Source: Petrolisthes cinctipes (lineage: Eukaryota > Arthropoda > Malacostraca > Decapoda > Porcellanidae). From it: a stretch of 64,000 nucleotides of DNA. A model generated the notes under the pieces. The model was not told the DNA's origin and did not search any database. It worked only from the letters and a program-made list of their open reading frames with translations. Below, one piece after another: positions 49,998 to 61,215 of the stretch. Position 1 is the first letter of the stretch. Every line of letters begins with the position of its first letter. Made by a program: the position numbers and the translations under genes. The stretch covers positions 708,501 to 772,500 of the forward strand of contig JAWQEG010000504.1 in NCBI GenBank assembly GCA_033782935.1, given 5' to 3'.

Positions 49998-50640
49998 ATT
50001 GTATACCATAATATGGGTACCTTCACATTATGGTATCTATGGCAATGAACAGGCTGATATATTAGCTGGGTTAACTGTTGATCTGGACCTTAGCATAGTC
50101 CGTACGGATCTCAGATGTTTTGTGTCCCTCATTAAATCTTGAATTCATCTCCTGTGGCAAAGGCAGTGGACCAGACTAGACATCAGTAATAAAGTTTAAA
50201 AAATAATAGAACCCTGGGCTACGTCATCATGGCGTACCTGTAGGGACGAAATGGTGTTGGATCATCTTCAGGTCAATGCTACCAGAATCACCCACCTAGA
50301 AACATATTGACAGAAATTTTCCCACTAAAAGCCCCTCATGTAATACAGTAATGTCAATATCACATATACTGATATGTTGTGAAAAGTATGAGGGTCATCG
50401 AAACAAACTTGAACAATATTTCAAACAGAAAAATATGGCACTCACCATAGAGAGTATTCTATCAGATGATAAAAATAACATAAATAAACTGATAAGTTTT
50501 CTGAGGGAGACAAAACATTATGACCTTATATAAATTGATATACTAAATGGAACCATTGGCTTAATGACCTTTGTCTATATGCCACTGGTTGATAGCCAAT
50601 AAATCCAACAAGTAGTAGTAGGAATACAGTTGCCGCTAAT
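49998..50640 (+). mobile_element. 5'-truncated LINE in an intron of the inverted SPH copy
   Basis: A plus-strand fragment begins with the RNase H block WVPSHYGIYGNEQADILAG and ends with MSISHILICCEKY and KLISFLRETKHYDLI. It is nearly the same family member as 37400-36949. Only the last 0.6 kb is present, as usual for incomplete target-primed reverse transcription. It lies between the Asp exon and the fourth exon of the disabled copy; the plus-strand gene has no insertion there. Confidence 0.8.
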
Positions 50641-50903
50641 ACAGGAATGGTTTTCTACCCTATTATAGCAGTTAACGAACTAAATACGGCACAGATATGC
50701 TTCACAAGCTCTCATAGTTTCTGCACAGGATATAAGGGGACAGCTTAAGTTGATCTAGCATCAAACTCAATTCCTTCCGTAATCGTGCCCCAAGCAGGTT
50801 GATAAGAATTTGTAAACCCATCTACTAGAATTCCTTGTGGCACACACATGGGTTTCATTCTAGTAGAAAAGGTAACAGGGCTTGACAGTTGAATCACTGC
50901 CAC

Positions 50904-50957
<54 letters not shown>

Positions 50958-52207
50958 ACTTAATTATTTGACTATCATCATTTCACCCTTAGAAGTTATT
51001 TTCTTTTGATAGTCATGATGCAAATTAAAAGATAAAACTGCTTGAAATAAAAATGAAAGTACAGATTAAATGAAACATTTACTCATCACGAAATATCATT
51101 TTGAGTTTGTAAATATAACTATACATAAACTTTGAGATTATTAGCAGTTGTAGGTGTTTTGTATATTAATTGGTTTTCCACAGCTAATCAAAATACAATA
51201 ATATATCAATACTGACTGCTAACATGTTAAAAAGAATTTATATTTATTTACAACACTGTTTTCCGATTCATAATAATCCTCATGTGTAATGAAGGTTTTG
51301 ACGGGTAAATCGTTCAGCATATCCAATTCAATGTCCCCTGCACGCACTTTTACAATTTCGGCCTCAGTTCTGTGAGAAAATAGAGAAAGAGATGGGAAGG
51401 AGTGGTGTGAATACGAAAGAAAGTAGTGTGTTTGTGTATGAGTCATAAAACTCTTAAATTGCAAGCTTAAATCAGATAAAACTTGGTGAACATAACCATT
51501 GGGTTCCCAAAAGGTGTCCCACTAAATCCCATTGGCAGGATTTTAGCTTGGAAGTGATTGTTGCTGTCATGTCCATACAAGAAAAAGGAAATGTCAATAT
51601 TGATTAATATATCTACACATTAGAATCAAAGAAGCAGTGAGCAGCAGTCAAAATCCACTGTGCCTTGATGATTGATCCCCCACAATAGTATGGAGAACCA
51701 GAGATTGTTGACACCACCAGCACATAGTAAGGGTACTCGCCCTGAATGGCCTCCACGTTTGATGAGTTATCGTTGCTTCTGAACTCTCCGCAATTCGCTG
51801 TCAGAATGTAAATGTATGTATGTGATTTGAATAACTATATATTCTCCCTTCACACCCACGCTACCTTGGAATGATAACCACCAGTCAAATAGATAGCGTG
51901 ACTACTCTCGCTAATGGAAAGAGAAAACTTTACACTACACTATGCATACATTTCGAACAAAAAGCACTTTAGTCCTTGTCTCGGAGAAATTAATAAATAT
52001 TATGTTCCTTCCTTAGATAATTTGGCTTTGGAGATGACCATTACTGATAAAAGTCCTGCATACAATCTATATTGAACCTGTGTATATTTCTTTAGCATGG
52101 GTTCTCATGCATATAACTTCTTCTTTAATTAGCCATAGGCCTAAGACATCTGATAACATTTTGTACCAATGTACTTAACGAAATAAAAGGTTAAATTTGT
52201 ATATTAC

Positions 52208-55200
52208 CGTAATACAACGACGGTATGGGGGTTGTTGTGGTTGTAGTGTTTGTGGGTGTAAATGTAGTGATAGTTGTTGTGGTTGTAGCAGTAGTGGTTG
52301 TAGATGGAGTGGTTGTGGATGTAATGGTTGTAGATGTTGTGTTTGTAGTTGTGATTGTAGATGTTGTGATTGTGGTTGTAAATGTATTGGTTGTAGTTAT
52401 AGATGTAGTATTTGTGGTCGTAGATATAGTTGTTGTTGATGTAATGGTTGTAGATGTAGGTGAAGTGGTTGTAGAAGTAGTGGTTTTTGTAATTGTAGAT
52501 GTAGTGGTTGTGGTTGTAGATATAGTGGTTGTAGATGTAGTGGTTGTGGTTGTTGATGTAGTGGTTGTGGTTGTTGATGTCGTGATTGTAGATGTAGTGG
52601 TTGTAGATGTATTAGTTGTTGTAGATTTAGTGGTTGTAGATGTTATAGTTGTAAATGTAGATGTAGTGATTGTAGAAGTAATGGTTGTGGTTGTAGATGT
52701 AGTGGTTATTGTTGTATATGTAGTTGTTGTGGTAGTAGATGTAATGGTTGTAGATGTAGTGGTTCTGGTTGTAGATATAGTGGTGGTAGATGCAGTGGTT
52801 GTATATGTGGTAGTTTTGGTTGTAGATGTTGTGGTTATGGTTGTAAATGTAGTGGTTGTGGTAGTATATGTAGTTGTTGTAGATGTAGTGGTTATGGTTG
52901 TAAATTTAGTGGTGGTAGATGCAGTGGTTGTAGATGTGGTTTTAGTTGTAGATGTAGTGGTTGTAGACATAGTGGTTGTTAATGTAGTGAATGTAGTCGT
53001 AGATATAATGGTTGTTGATGTAGTGGTTGTAGATATAGTGGTTATGGTTGTAAATGTAGTAGTTGTAGATTCAGTGGTTGTGGTTTTAGATGCAGTGATT
53101 GTGTTTGTAGATGTAGTGGATGTGGTTGTGGTTGTAGGTGTAGTGGTTGAAGATGTAGTGGTTGTAGTTGTAGTGGTTGTGATTGTGGTTGTAGATGTAG
53201 TGGTTTTAATTGTAGATGTTGCAGTTGTAGATGAAGTGGTTGTAAGTGTAGTGGTTGTGATTGTTGTTGTAGATGTAGTGGTTGTAGATGTAGTGGCTTT
53301 GGTTGTAGATGTAGTGGTTGTGGTTGTAGATGAAGTGGTTGTTGATAAAGATGTTGGTGATATAGTTGATGTAGCTGTTGATGAAGTAGGTGTGGTTGTA
53401 GATGTAGTTGTTGTGGTTGTAGGTGTAGTGGTTGTAGATGTAGTGCTTGTGTTTGTTGATGTAGTTGTTGATGTAGTGGTTGTGGTTGTAGATATACTGG
53501 TTTTGTTTATAGATTTAGGGGCTGTGGTCGTAGATGTAGGGGTTGTGGTTGTGGATGTAGTGGTTGTAGGTGTAGTGAGTGTAGATATTGTCGTTGTGAA
53601 TATAGTGGTTGTAGATGTAGTAATTGTAGATATAGTGGTTGTGGTTGTAAATGAAGTGGTTGTTGATGTAGTTGTTGTAATTGTATTGGTTGTGGTTTTA
53701 GATGTAGTGGTTGTGGTTGTAGATGTAGTGGATGTGAATGTATATGTTGTGGTTGTAGATGTAATGGTTATGGTTGTAGATATAGTATTTGAAGTTATAG
53801 ATGTAGTGGTTGTAGATGCAGTGGTTTTATATGTAGTAGTTGAGGCTATAGATGTAGTGATTGTAGATGTAGTAGTTGTGGTTGTAAGTGTAGTTATTGT
53901 GGTTGTAAATGTAGTAGTTGTGGTTGTAGATGTAGTTGTAGATGGAGTGGTTGTAGATGTTGTGGTTGTAGATGTAGTTGTTGTGGTTGTAGATGCAGTT
54001 GTTGTGGTTGTAGATGTAGTGGTTGTATAGGTAGTAGTTGTGGTTGTTGATTGTGTGGTTGAAGATGTAGTGGTTGTGGTTGTTGATGTAGTGGTTATAG
54101 ATGTAGTTGTTGTGGTTGTAGATGCAGTGGTTATAGTTGTGGATGTAGTGGTTGTGGTTGTAGATGTAGTGGTTGTAGATGTAGTAGTTTTGGTTGTAGA
54201 TGTAGTGGTTGTAGATGTAGTGATTGTTTTTGTAGATGTAATGGTTGTAGATGTAGTGGTTGTAGATGTAGTGATTGTAGTTGTAGATGTTGTGGTTGTA
54301 TATGTAGTGGTTGTGGTTATAGATGTAGTGGTTGTAGATATTGTAGTTGTGTCTGTAGATGTAGTGGTTTTGGTTGTAGATGTACTGGTTGTGGTTGTAG
54401 ATGTAGTGGTTGTGGTTGTAGATGTATATATTGTTGTTGTAGATGTAATGGTTGTAGATGTAGTAGTTGTGGTTGTAGATGTAGTGGTTGTAGTTGTAAA
54501 TGTAGTGATTTTGGTTGTAGATGTAGTGGTTGTAGATGTAGTAGTTTTGGTTGTAGATGTAGTGGTTGTAGATTTAATGGTTGTGGTTGTAGATGTAGTG
54601 GTTGTGGTTGTAGATGTAGTAGTTGTGGTTGTGGATACATTGATTGTGGTTGTAGATGTAATTGTTGTGGTTGTAGATGAAGTGGGTTTAGTTGTAGTTG
54701 TAGTGGTTGGTATTTTTGCTGCAGTGATTGTGGTTGTAGATGAGGTGGTTGTTGGTGGAGGTGGTTGCTCAGTGGTTGTTGGTGGAGGTGATGACTCAGT
54801 GGTTGTTGGTGGAGGTTGTGACTCAGTGGTTGTTGGTGGAGGTTGTGACTCAGTGATTGTTGGTGGAGGTGGTGACTCAGTGGTTGTTGGTGGAGGTTGT
54901 GACTCAGTGGTTGTTGGTGGAGGTTGTGACTCAGTGATTGTTGGTGGAGGTGGTGACTCAGTGGTTGTTGGTGGAGGTGGTGACTCAGTGGTTGTTGGTG
55001 GAGGTGGTCGCTCAGTGGTTGTTGGTGGAGGTGGTGACTCAGTGGTTGTTGGTGGAGGTGGTAGCTCAGTGGTTGTTGGTGGAGGTGGTGACTCAGTGGT
55101 TGTTGGTGGAGGTGGTGACTCAGTGGTTGTTGGTGGAGGTGGTGACTCAGTGGTTGTTGGTGGAGGTGGTGACTCAGTGGTTGTTGGTGGAGGTGTTGAC

Positions 55201-55357
55201 TCAGTGGTTGTTGGTGGAGGTGGTGACTCAGTGGTTGTTGGTGGAGGTGGTGGCTCAGTGGTTGTTGGTGGAGGTGGTGACTCAGTGGTTGTTGGTGGAG
55301 GTGGTGACTCAGTGGGTGTTGGTGGAGGTGGTGGCTCAGTGGTTACAGGTCCAGGTC
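52208..55357 (-). CDS. Pro/Thr exon of the inverted copy, still open
   Basis: The 3150-base exon is open throughout, 1,049 complete codons, with the same acceptor (TTTCAG before GACCTGG) and donor (TACG before GTAATA) as the plus-strand exon. It has twenty-two 9-residue PPPPTTTE-type repeats against sixteen in the plus-strand gene. Its Thr-rich tract is roughly half as long, keeping only about one higher-order unit plus flanks. It follows the intact signal exon in frame, so a secreted mucin-like fragment could still be made even though the SPH domain is dead. Confidence 0.65.
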
Positions 55358-55998
55358 CTGAAACAGAGAAATACCTTTTTGGAAAACATATCCAGATAAT
55401 ATATAGAGCCAATAGAAATCCTTATGGTTGTCTCTTTACTCATTTCTATGACGTGGCTATGTGCGTGTGTGTGTGTGTGTGTGTGAAATACTAAAAGTGT
55501 AAAGGAAGGACCCGATACCCCTGATTACTTAGAGCCAGCGCGCTAAGGACTCTACGGACATTATGCACTCGTGACGGAAGTGATGGATGGCCCGGTCGGA
55601 ATAAAGTGTGTTCACTTTCTCAGCCGATCTTCGCATTGTTTTTCTAAAACTTTAGAATGAGTTTTCAGATGAATCTGAAGAGGGAGAGGAAGTTATTCTC
55701 CCATGAGTAGCAGATGGAGCATTAATACAAGCGACAAGCACATGCAACATAGATACTTTTCTATAAATGATGGTAAAAGTTTACAACCGATACTACAGCC
55801 TCCACACTAAGCAGAAAAACAGATACTCTCTTGTTATAATGAGCTTTAGTTCGTTATATTTACTATTAGAAGGAATTTTGAGGGCTTCAAATTGCTCTCA
55901 GAAGAAAATCCTCATAATAGATAACCATGATTAATGGGTAAGAAGTCACACATCAGGCACTTTAATATTTCTTATTGATATCGACTTAAAAAATTTAC

Positions 55999-56044
55999 CT
56001 TCACCTAAAGTAAGGAAGATTGCAGCATACCAAACACAATACAT
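55999..56044 (-). other. Intact signal-peptide exon of the inverted copy
   Basis: ATG at 56044 opens MYCVWYAAIFLTLGE plus one base, followed by the donor GTAAAT. With the acceptor at 55358 this continues as GPGPVTTE. A short N-region, a hydrophobic core of about 10 residues and small residues near the junction suit a signal peptide. The first-exon assignment rests on phase match and composition only. Confidence 0.6.
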
Positions 56045-56170
56045 CACACTAGTGCTCGCAGACTCAGAGTCGTTGAACTCACATCTTGTTTTCAACGTGC
56101 ATGGTGTTTGGTCGTTTCATTTAACAAGAACTTTTCTGATGAGTACATGTAGATACCGATCTTGAAAGTT

Positions 56171-56225
<55 letters not shown>

Positions 56226-56442
56226 GTGCAAATCAGCATCATGTGTGTTGAAAAGGAGAACATCGTGCTTATAAAACTAGAACAGGAGATTAATATACTT
56301 ACAACAACGGAAGAAACTTCGGTGAAGGCACAGCTAGGAACAATGTAACCACACATATGATTATATTGGGACAAAAGTGGTCTCTGACATCAGCTCGTAT
56401 AATTGTTAACATTTTGATGGTATTATTAGTGAATGAAGATGT

Positions 56443-58155
56443 TGTACCAGTCCTCTAAGGCTTTAACTCGTTCAGGATCTGATACAGTACCTTAGTCCGG
56501 AGTTGTAGTCGTAGTAGTAGTAGTTGTTGTTGTTGTTGTTGTTGTGGTATTAGGTAGCGAGCTCGGCGTTGTGGTGTTCTTAGGTAAGTGACTGCACAAG
56601 TTTCTTTAGGCTTAATTTATTTATACATACTTATCTCTATACAGGGAGTTATATTTGATGCCTTGTCTTATATGCCTGTGTCTCTCTCTTATGGAGACAG
56701 GTTATAGCCCTGGGAGTCAGTTTAGGAAATCCTACATATTAGTTCAACTTCACTGCTTATATACATTCTCTATTGGAAGATGCCAAGTCTATTCAGATAT
56801 TATTATTATTATTATCGTTTTGAAAAGGGGTGGAGTTCTTGTCTAAGCTCCACCCAATTCTTCTCTCTCTCTCTTTCTACTTTCTCTCCCTCTCTCTCTC
56901 TCTCCTCCTTTCTCTCCCTCTCTCTCTTGAGTTTAGAGATGACAGTGAGAAATTGGAGGTAAGGAGGTTGGCCCTCTTGTGTTTGTTATGTCAGAAGGTG
57001 TTCTGGCTTATGTTGCTTCAAGTGGGGAAGCTGTGGTGTTACCCTCCTCTACAGTACTGTACATTTGCTCAGTCCGCTACCTGCCTGGCCCCCCCAGGCA
57101 TTAAAGCTTTATTTAATAGAAGGCCAGTTCACAATGTTGGTAGGGTTCATAATAAGGAAGATATTAACAATGAAGACATGTATAGTAACCGAAAAATAGA
57201 CCTTAAGACATAGGCACGCCTTGTACATAAATGAACATAGATAGTATCATTTAATACATGAATATTAATACATTGTCACATAAAAATCATCTTAAAATTA
57301 ATGTGTTTAGCTAGGTGCATGTTATTGTGTGTATATAAGCTAACCTATGCTAAAGGTTCACACATTAATAAGGGGGCCGTGTTGCTAGGCTGTGAAATAA
57401 CAGTCCTATTCTTTTCAATACAACATAATTCAGTATACCTCAATAGTTCGTTCTTATACAATACATAAATATGATAGTACATGGCAGAAAGATAAGACAG
57501 TGGATAATAAACATTGGTACTCAGTTTTATTTTGATCAATATATGGAGGAATCAAATTATATAATAAGGATGATTGAAGCCTATTCTCCTTGAATAACAT
57601 AATAGTTGCACTTTTTCCGAAACAACTGATAATGAGATGTTAAACAAGTCGACTTTAAATGAAATATGTTTAAAGGTGGAAAAGATTATGTCATGTTGTC
57701 AAGCACGTTTATGTTTATTAGGCAAGGTAACGATCCCCTTGGATCGTATTTCCTATGAGTCCGTTTCTTTATAGTAGCCTGTAACCATACCATGTGTAGG
57801 GTGATTAGGGTAAATTAATGTTAATTGTGTATCAGCAGGTAAGTATAGATAGTGGAAATTAAAACTGATGATGAAAAGAGATATTGATTAGTAATAGATA
57901 TGAATGTACATGCATATAGGGCTTGATTAGTATTACTTTGATTCCAAGCAAGTGGAGAATTTGCATCCTTAGGAGATTTATATGCAACTGAAATGCAAAG
58001 AAATATGCAAGACAAACATATATGAAGATATGCAACATGGCACTTGTCACTGATGACATCATCACTAAGTATAATACTTATTGGATGAATATCGAATGTG
58101 AAAGGATTACTTCCATTTTCATAGGGAATTGGTGAAGTACGTAGCTTGGGAAAAA

Positions 58156-58194
<39 letters not shown>

Positions 58195-58735
58195 ATAATG
58201 GGATTATGATCTTGTAGTAATATACTACGCCTTAATGTATAATAATATACCAAGTAGGTGGATGAAGATAATAAGTAAGATGGTATTTCATCATTGATTA
58301 TACCATTATATTTCGTAGCTGTTGGAGTGGTAATAATTGTGAGTTAATCTTACCTTAATCGCAGTAAATATTCTCTTAAGAAATAAATGGTTGTCATTTC
58401 TCTCTGTTCCTCACCTGCAATTCATTTCCTGCTAATTCACAGAAATAAATAGAAGCCTAAAACATGATATGATTATTCCATATATGTAGTTCTTTTCATC
58501 CGTTGATCATGTAAAGTTATATAAATCGTATTTAATTTCTGTGCAATGATTTGCACTCTAATACAGTATATCTGTTACTTTATCTTATCTTGATTTGCAA
58601 CGGCTTGTCCCGCAACCTTTTTATTTATGGGATAATGCTTGTATATTACTATCTAAGCCTTACCAAATAGTGTTGATGAAATTCCGCTTAAAATATCCCA
58701 ATCACGCTCTGGGCTGTGATGATGGCTCTAAGCCA
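56443..58735 (-). mobile_element. LTR-like repeat, copy 1 (about 2.3 kb)
   Basis: This 2293-base segment is repeated at 61216-63465. Read on the minus strand it starts TGGCTTAGAG and ends GGTACA, giving TG...CA ends, and it flanks a minus-strand gag-protease region. Internal marks are a TTG/TTA-repeat near 56510-56550, C/T-rich tract 56860-56930 and a T33 run at 58158-58190. Similarity between the copies continues past 58735 into the gag-protease region, so the larger unit is a tandem repeat of about 4.75 kb. Calling this part an LTR is inference from its ends and position. Confidence 0.55.
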
Positions 58736-59141
58736 TTATTTTTGTTTGTATAATAAGCGAGCAATATGACCTGAGTCGCTAAATTCCTTCCTAGGGCGCC
58801 CAATGGTGAAAGGTCACCTTAGAATATAATACATTTAAATTGGGAAATTCATTTGTTTGATACCTGTCAAACAAAACTAGTGTATCATTAAATACTTTAT
58901 CTGTACCCACTGCTCAATGGCAGAAAATTTATGTAATAAGTCAGATACCTTATAAAAATTAATGATAATATCGTTCGTCCCCAATATTTTATTATTTCCT
59001 TTTGGTATTGGTCTAACTTCCATCTGTACAGATCACATAGATATGTTCCTTTCTTTACATGAATATTGGTAAATGGTTTATTAATATCAGTGACATTTTC
59101 ACTGTTTACATTAGTTATGTAAATTAATCCCTGGTTATATA

Positions 59142-60332
59142 TTATTTTACTAGTTCTATTAAGGATAGAACGGTAGTGTGTGGCTGTACATGAGATGGAA
59201 GCTTTACCTTCAATTTATGGACGAAATTCGGAGTTAATATAATATTATATGCAGCAATGGCCTTTATGATAATGGGGTTATTTCCTCCATTTTCAATATG
59301 TATAGGGTTAACATTACCTGGACTTATATAGTTTGGCCTGGACAATCCTGTATTGGAATACATTAATTCCTAAAATGTATTATTTTATGTTTAGGGTTTA
59401 TTATTATGGTTTGTTTAATAAGGTATGATAAACCTAGTTTATAATTTCGTATTATATAAAATTCATTATGGATATGGTTAGTTCCCTTGGCTAACCGTAC
59501 AGGAAGGGTTAGTTTCCCTAAGACCTGTAATTTATTGCCTGTCATGGTTGACAATTCTATGTCACCTGTTCAATCTTGGTTTATAAATGCCGCTGGGGAC
59601 CTAATTTGCTCAATTTGTTAAAGGAATTATCCGATAACAAGGAAACTGCGGCGCCTGTGTCTATCATTAAGGGGGTGTTACTATGTGATACTAGGACAGG
59701 GAATTATAGTATATTATTGGTAAATGCGACGACAGGGCCTACAGTTATATTTTCGGTACGTTTTAATATTGTGGCTGTCTCGTTTCATGCATCATGTTTC
59801 GATTGTGCCAGTCCCGTTTCATTCTGTTAAGGATCATGCATTCATCTAAGGAATGCGACTGTGACTCATGTAAATGACTGTATTTATGATTACTTTCGTT
59901 ACAGTGTTTGCAACGTTTTCCCTGTGATTCCCCTTGAGTAGGTGTGGCATCAAAATTAAAAATCTTCGTACCCTTGGATTGAGTAATCTGTAATTCACGA
60001 TGTATGATACGAGATTCCTTCGAATTTAAAGCTAGAGACCCTGATAGTGCAAGTGCTTTTGCTGGTTCACTTGTATTTATGTTGTCCGCCTTAGTTTTAA
60101 TTATTCTCTGAACCCATGATAATGAATGATGTAGTTTACCATCCCCAAAAACAACAATAAGTGACTGTCTGAATGTAGCATATGACGTTAAATTCTGTGG
60201 ATTATCTCCCGTATAGTACTTTGAATAATTGTGGGTGGGTAAAATTCTCATTGCTTGCATAGTAGAGTTAGTGGGGTTAGAAGAAGTTGTTAGAAGAGCA
60301 GAGACAGTCGGAGATTGTGGAGGAGTGGCCAT
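59142..60332 (-). pseudogene. LTR retroelement gag and protease remnant
   Basis: Minus strand. 60332-59763 is a gag-like frame of 189 residues. It has a Ser/Thr/Pro-rich start, a middle helix-rich part and a Cys/His cluster (CKHCNESNHKYSH, then LDEC) resembling a degenerate nucleocapsid knuckle. In another frame, about 59730-59580, lies MIDTGAAVSLL, the retropepsin active site (Asp codon at 59661-59659), which stops after the next block. The distal half of the protease continues at 59550-59363 and a spacer at 59363-59142. Reverse transcriptase, integrase and envelope are absent, and the sequence changes to the LTR-like repeat at 58735. The element is internally deleted and disabled. Confidence 0.7.
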
Positions 60333-61215
60333 TGTTGGAGAAAATACAGGTTAATATAGTATACCAGATAGAGGCTTTAATGGGGGTAAGGTTTGGAGAA
60401 AGAAAGGAATGTACTCGAATGTGTTGGAACCACAAACGAAACTTAGGGAGGTAGAGGAATCTAGCTTGGAGGCTAGTGAATCATTATCAGGGATATTCGA
60501 AGTTAGTTATGATACCTTTGGATTAATGGGGGATAATATCTTTACTTTTGTTTTAATGTGGCACTTGTTTTCTGTTGTCTGGGCTGTTATTGAGGAACCT
60601 ATCTTCTAACATGTTCGTGGACAAGTGAAAAATAATGTAATGTAACATGTAATGTGTACCTACTTTAGTTGACTGTAGTTGCAACGACGATGACGACGAG
60701 TGGAAGTTTTGTTGGGGCGTTGCCTGACGAGGCGACGATGTGGTGAAGGGGCGACGACCGTGAAGTGACGAAGCGATGATTAGTTAGCTCGCACACTAAC
60801 ACACTAACAGTCGTAATTGGAGTGAAGATGATGAACGTTGACTTGCCTTTTTACGAGAGAATTTACGTATAAGGAGGCGTCAGCGTGGAGGTGATGGAGT
60901 GATGGCGTTGTCCTTACGAAAGCATTTACGTAACAGGATCGCCGTAGTGATGAAGTGATGATTGTTTGTTGTGAAGTAGATGAGGTTCTCTGTAGGTCAG
61001 TTGCAGTTATGTTGAAGCAGGTGTTTCTTGTAGGTGAAGAATTTGTGGTTTATCTCCCTCGTTAGAGGTCGTAAGATTACCCACTGAAGAAATTACTTGA
61101 GAGAATTTACAAGCAGATTCCTTCAACTTGTCCTTGAACTATGTTAGTCACTGTACTCCCGTGAAGTCTTTACCTTGCAAGTTGCTCTGTTGCAAAAACA
61201 CCGCTGCCATCAAAA
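60333..61215 (-). other. Leader region of the gag-protease element
   Basis: On the minus strand, immediately inside the LTR-like repeat at 61216, comes TTTTGATGGCAGCGGTG, where TGGCAGCGGTG is a plausible tRNA primer-binding site. The remainder to the gag start has GACGA/GTGA-rich repeats and no recognised gene; the short plus-strand frame at 60409-60609 is not supported. Confidence 0.4.

Larger units (their letters stand above)
48608..56044 (-). pseudogene. Inverted, disabled copy of the SPH-mucin gene (one SPH domain)
   Basis: Exon equivalents on the minus strand are 56044-55999 (signal), 55357-52208 (Pro/Thr), 51797-51617 (His exon), 51369-51252, 50906-50771 (Asp exon), 49486-49232 and 49035-48608. 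Lesions in the Asp exon are loss of the 3' splice site with 15 bases (TTCCACCAGATCAAT), so the CT tract runs into GACGTGG, and a 5' donor GT changed to TT at 50770. The fourth SPH exon is 255 instead of 254 bases, with an extra base near 49361 that shifts the frame to an early stop. In the last exon TAC became TAA at 48918-48916. The active-site motif is again GDMGGP. The Thr tract after DWISNKT is cut at 48608. Several SPH residues match unit 4, not unit 1. It may still give a secreted Pro/Thr-rich product, since the first two exons are open. Confidence 0.85.
48608..56442. repeat. Right arm of the inverted duplication
   Basis: Reverse-complement partner of 7934-17690. The outer end (56442) is cut by an LTR-like repeat and the inner end (48608) by the envelope-bearing element. 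Within it a LINE fragment (49998-50640) has been inserted that the left arm does not have. Confidence 0.8.
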
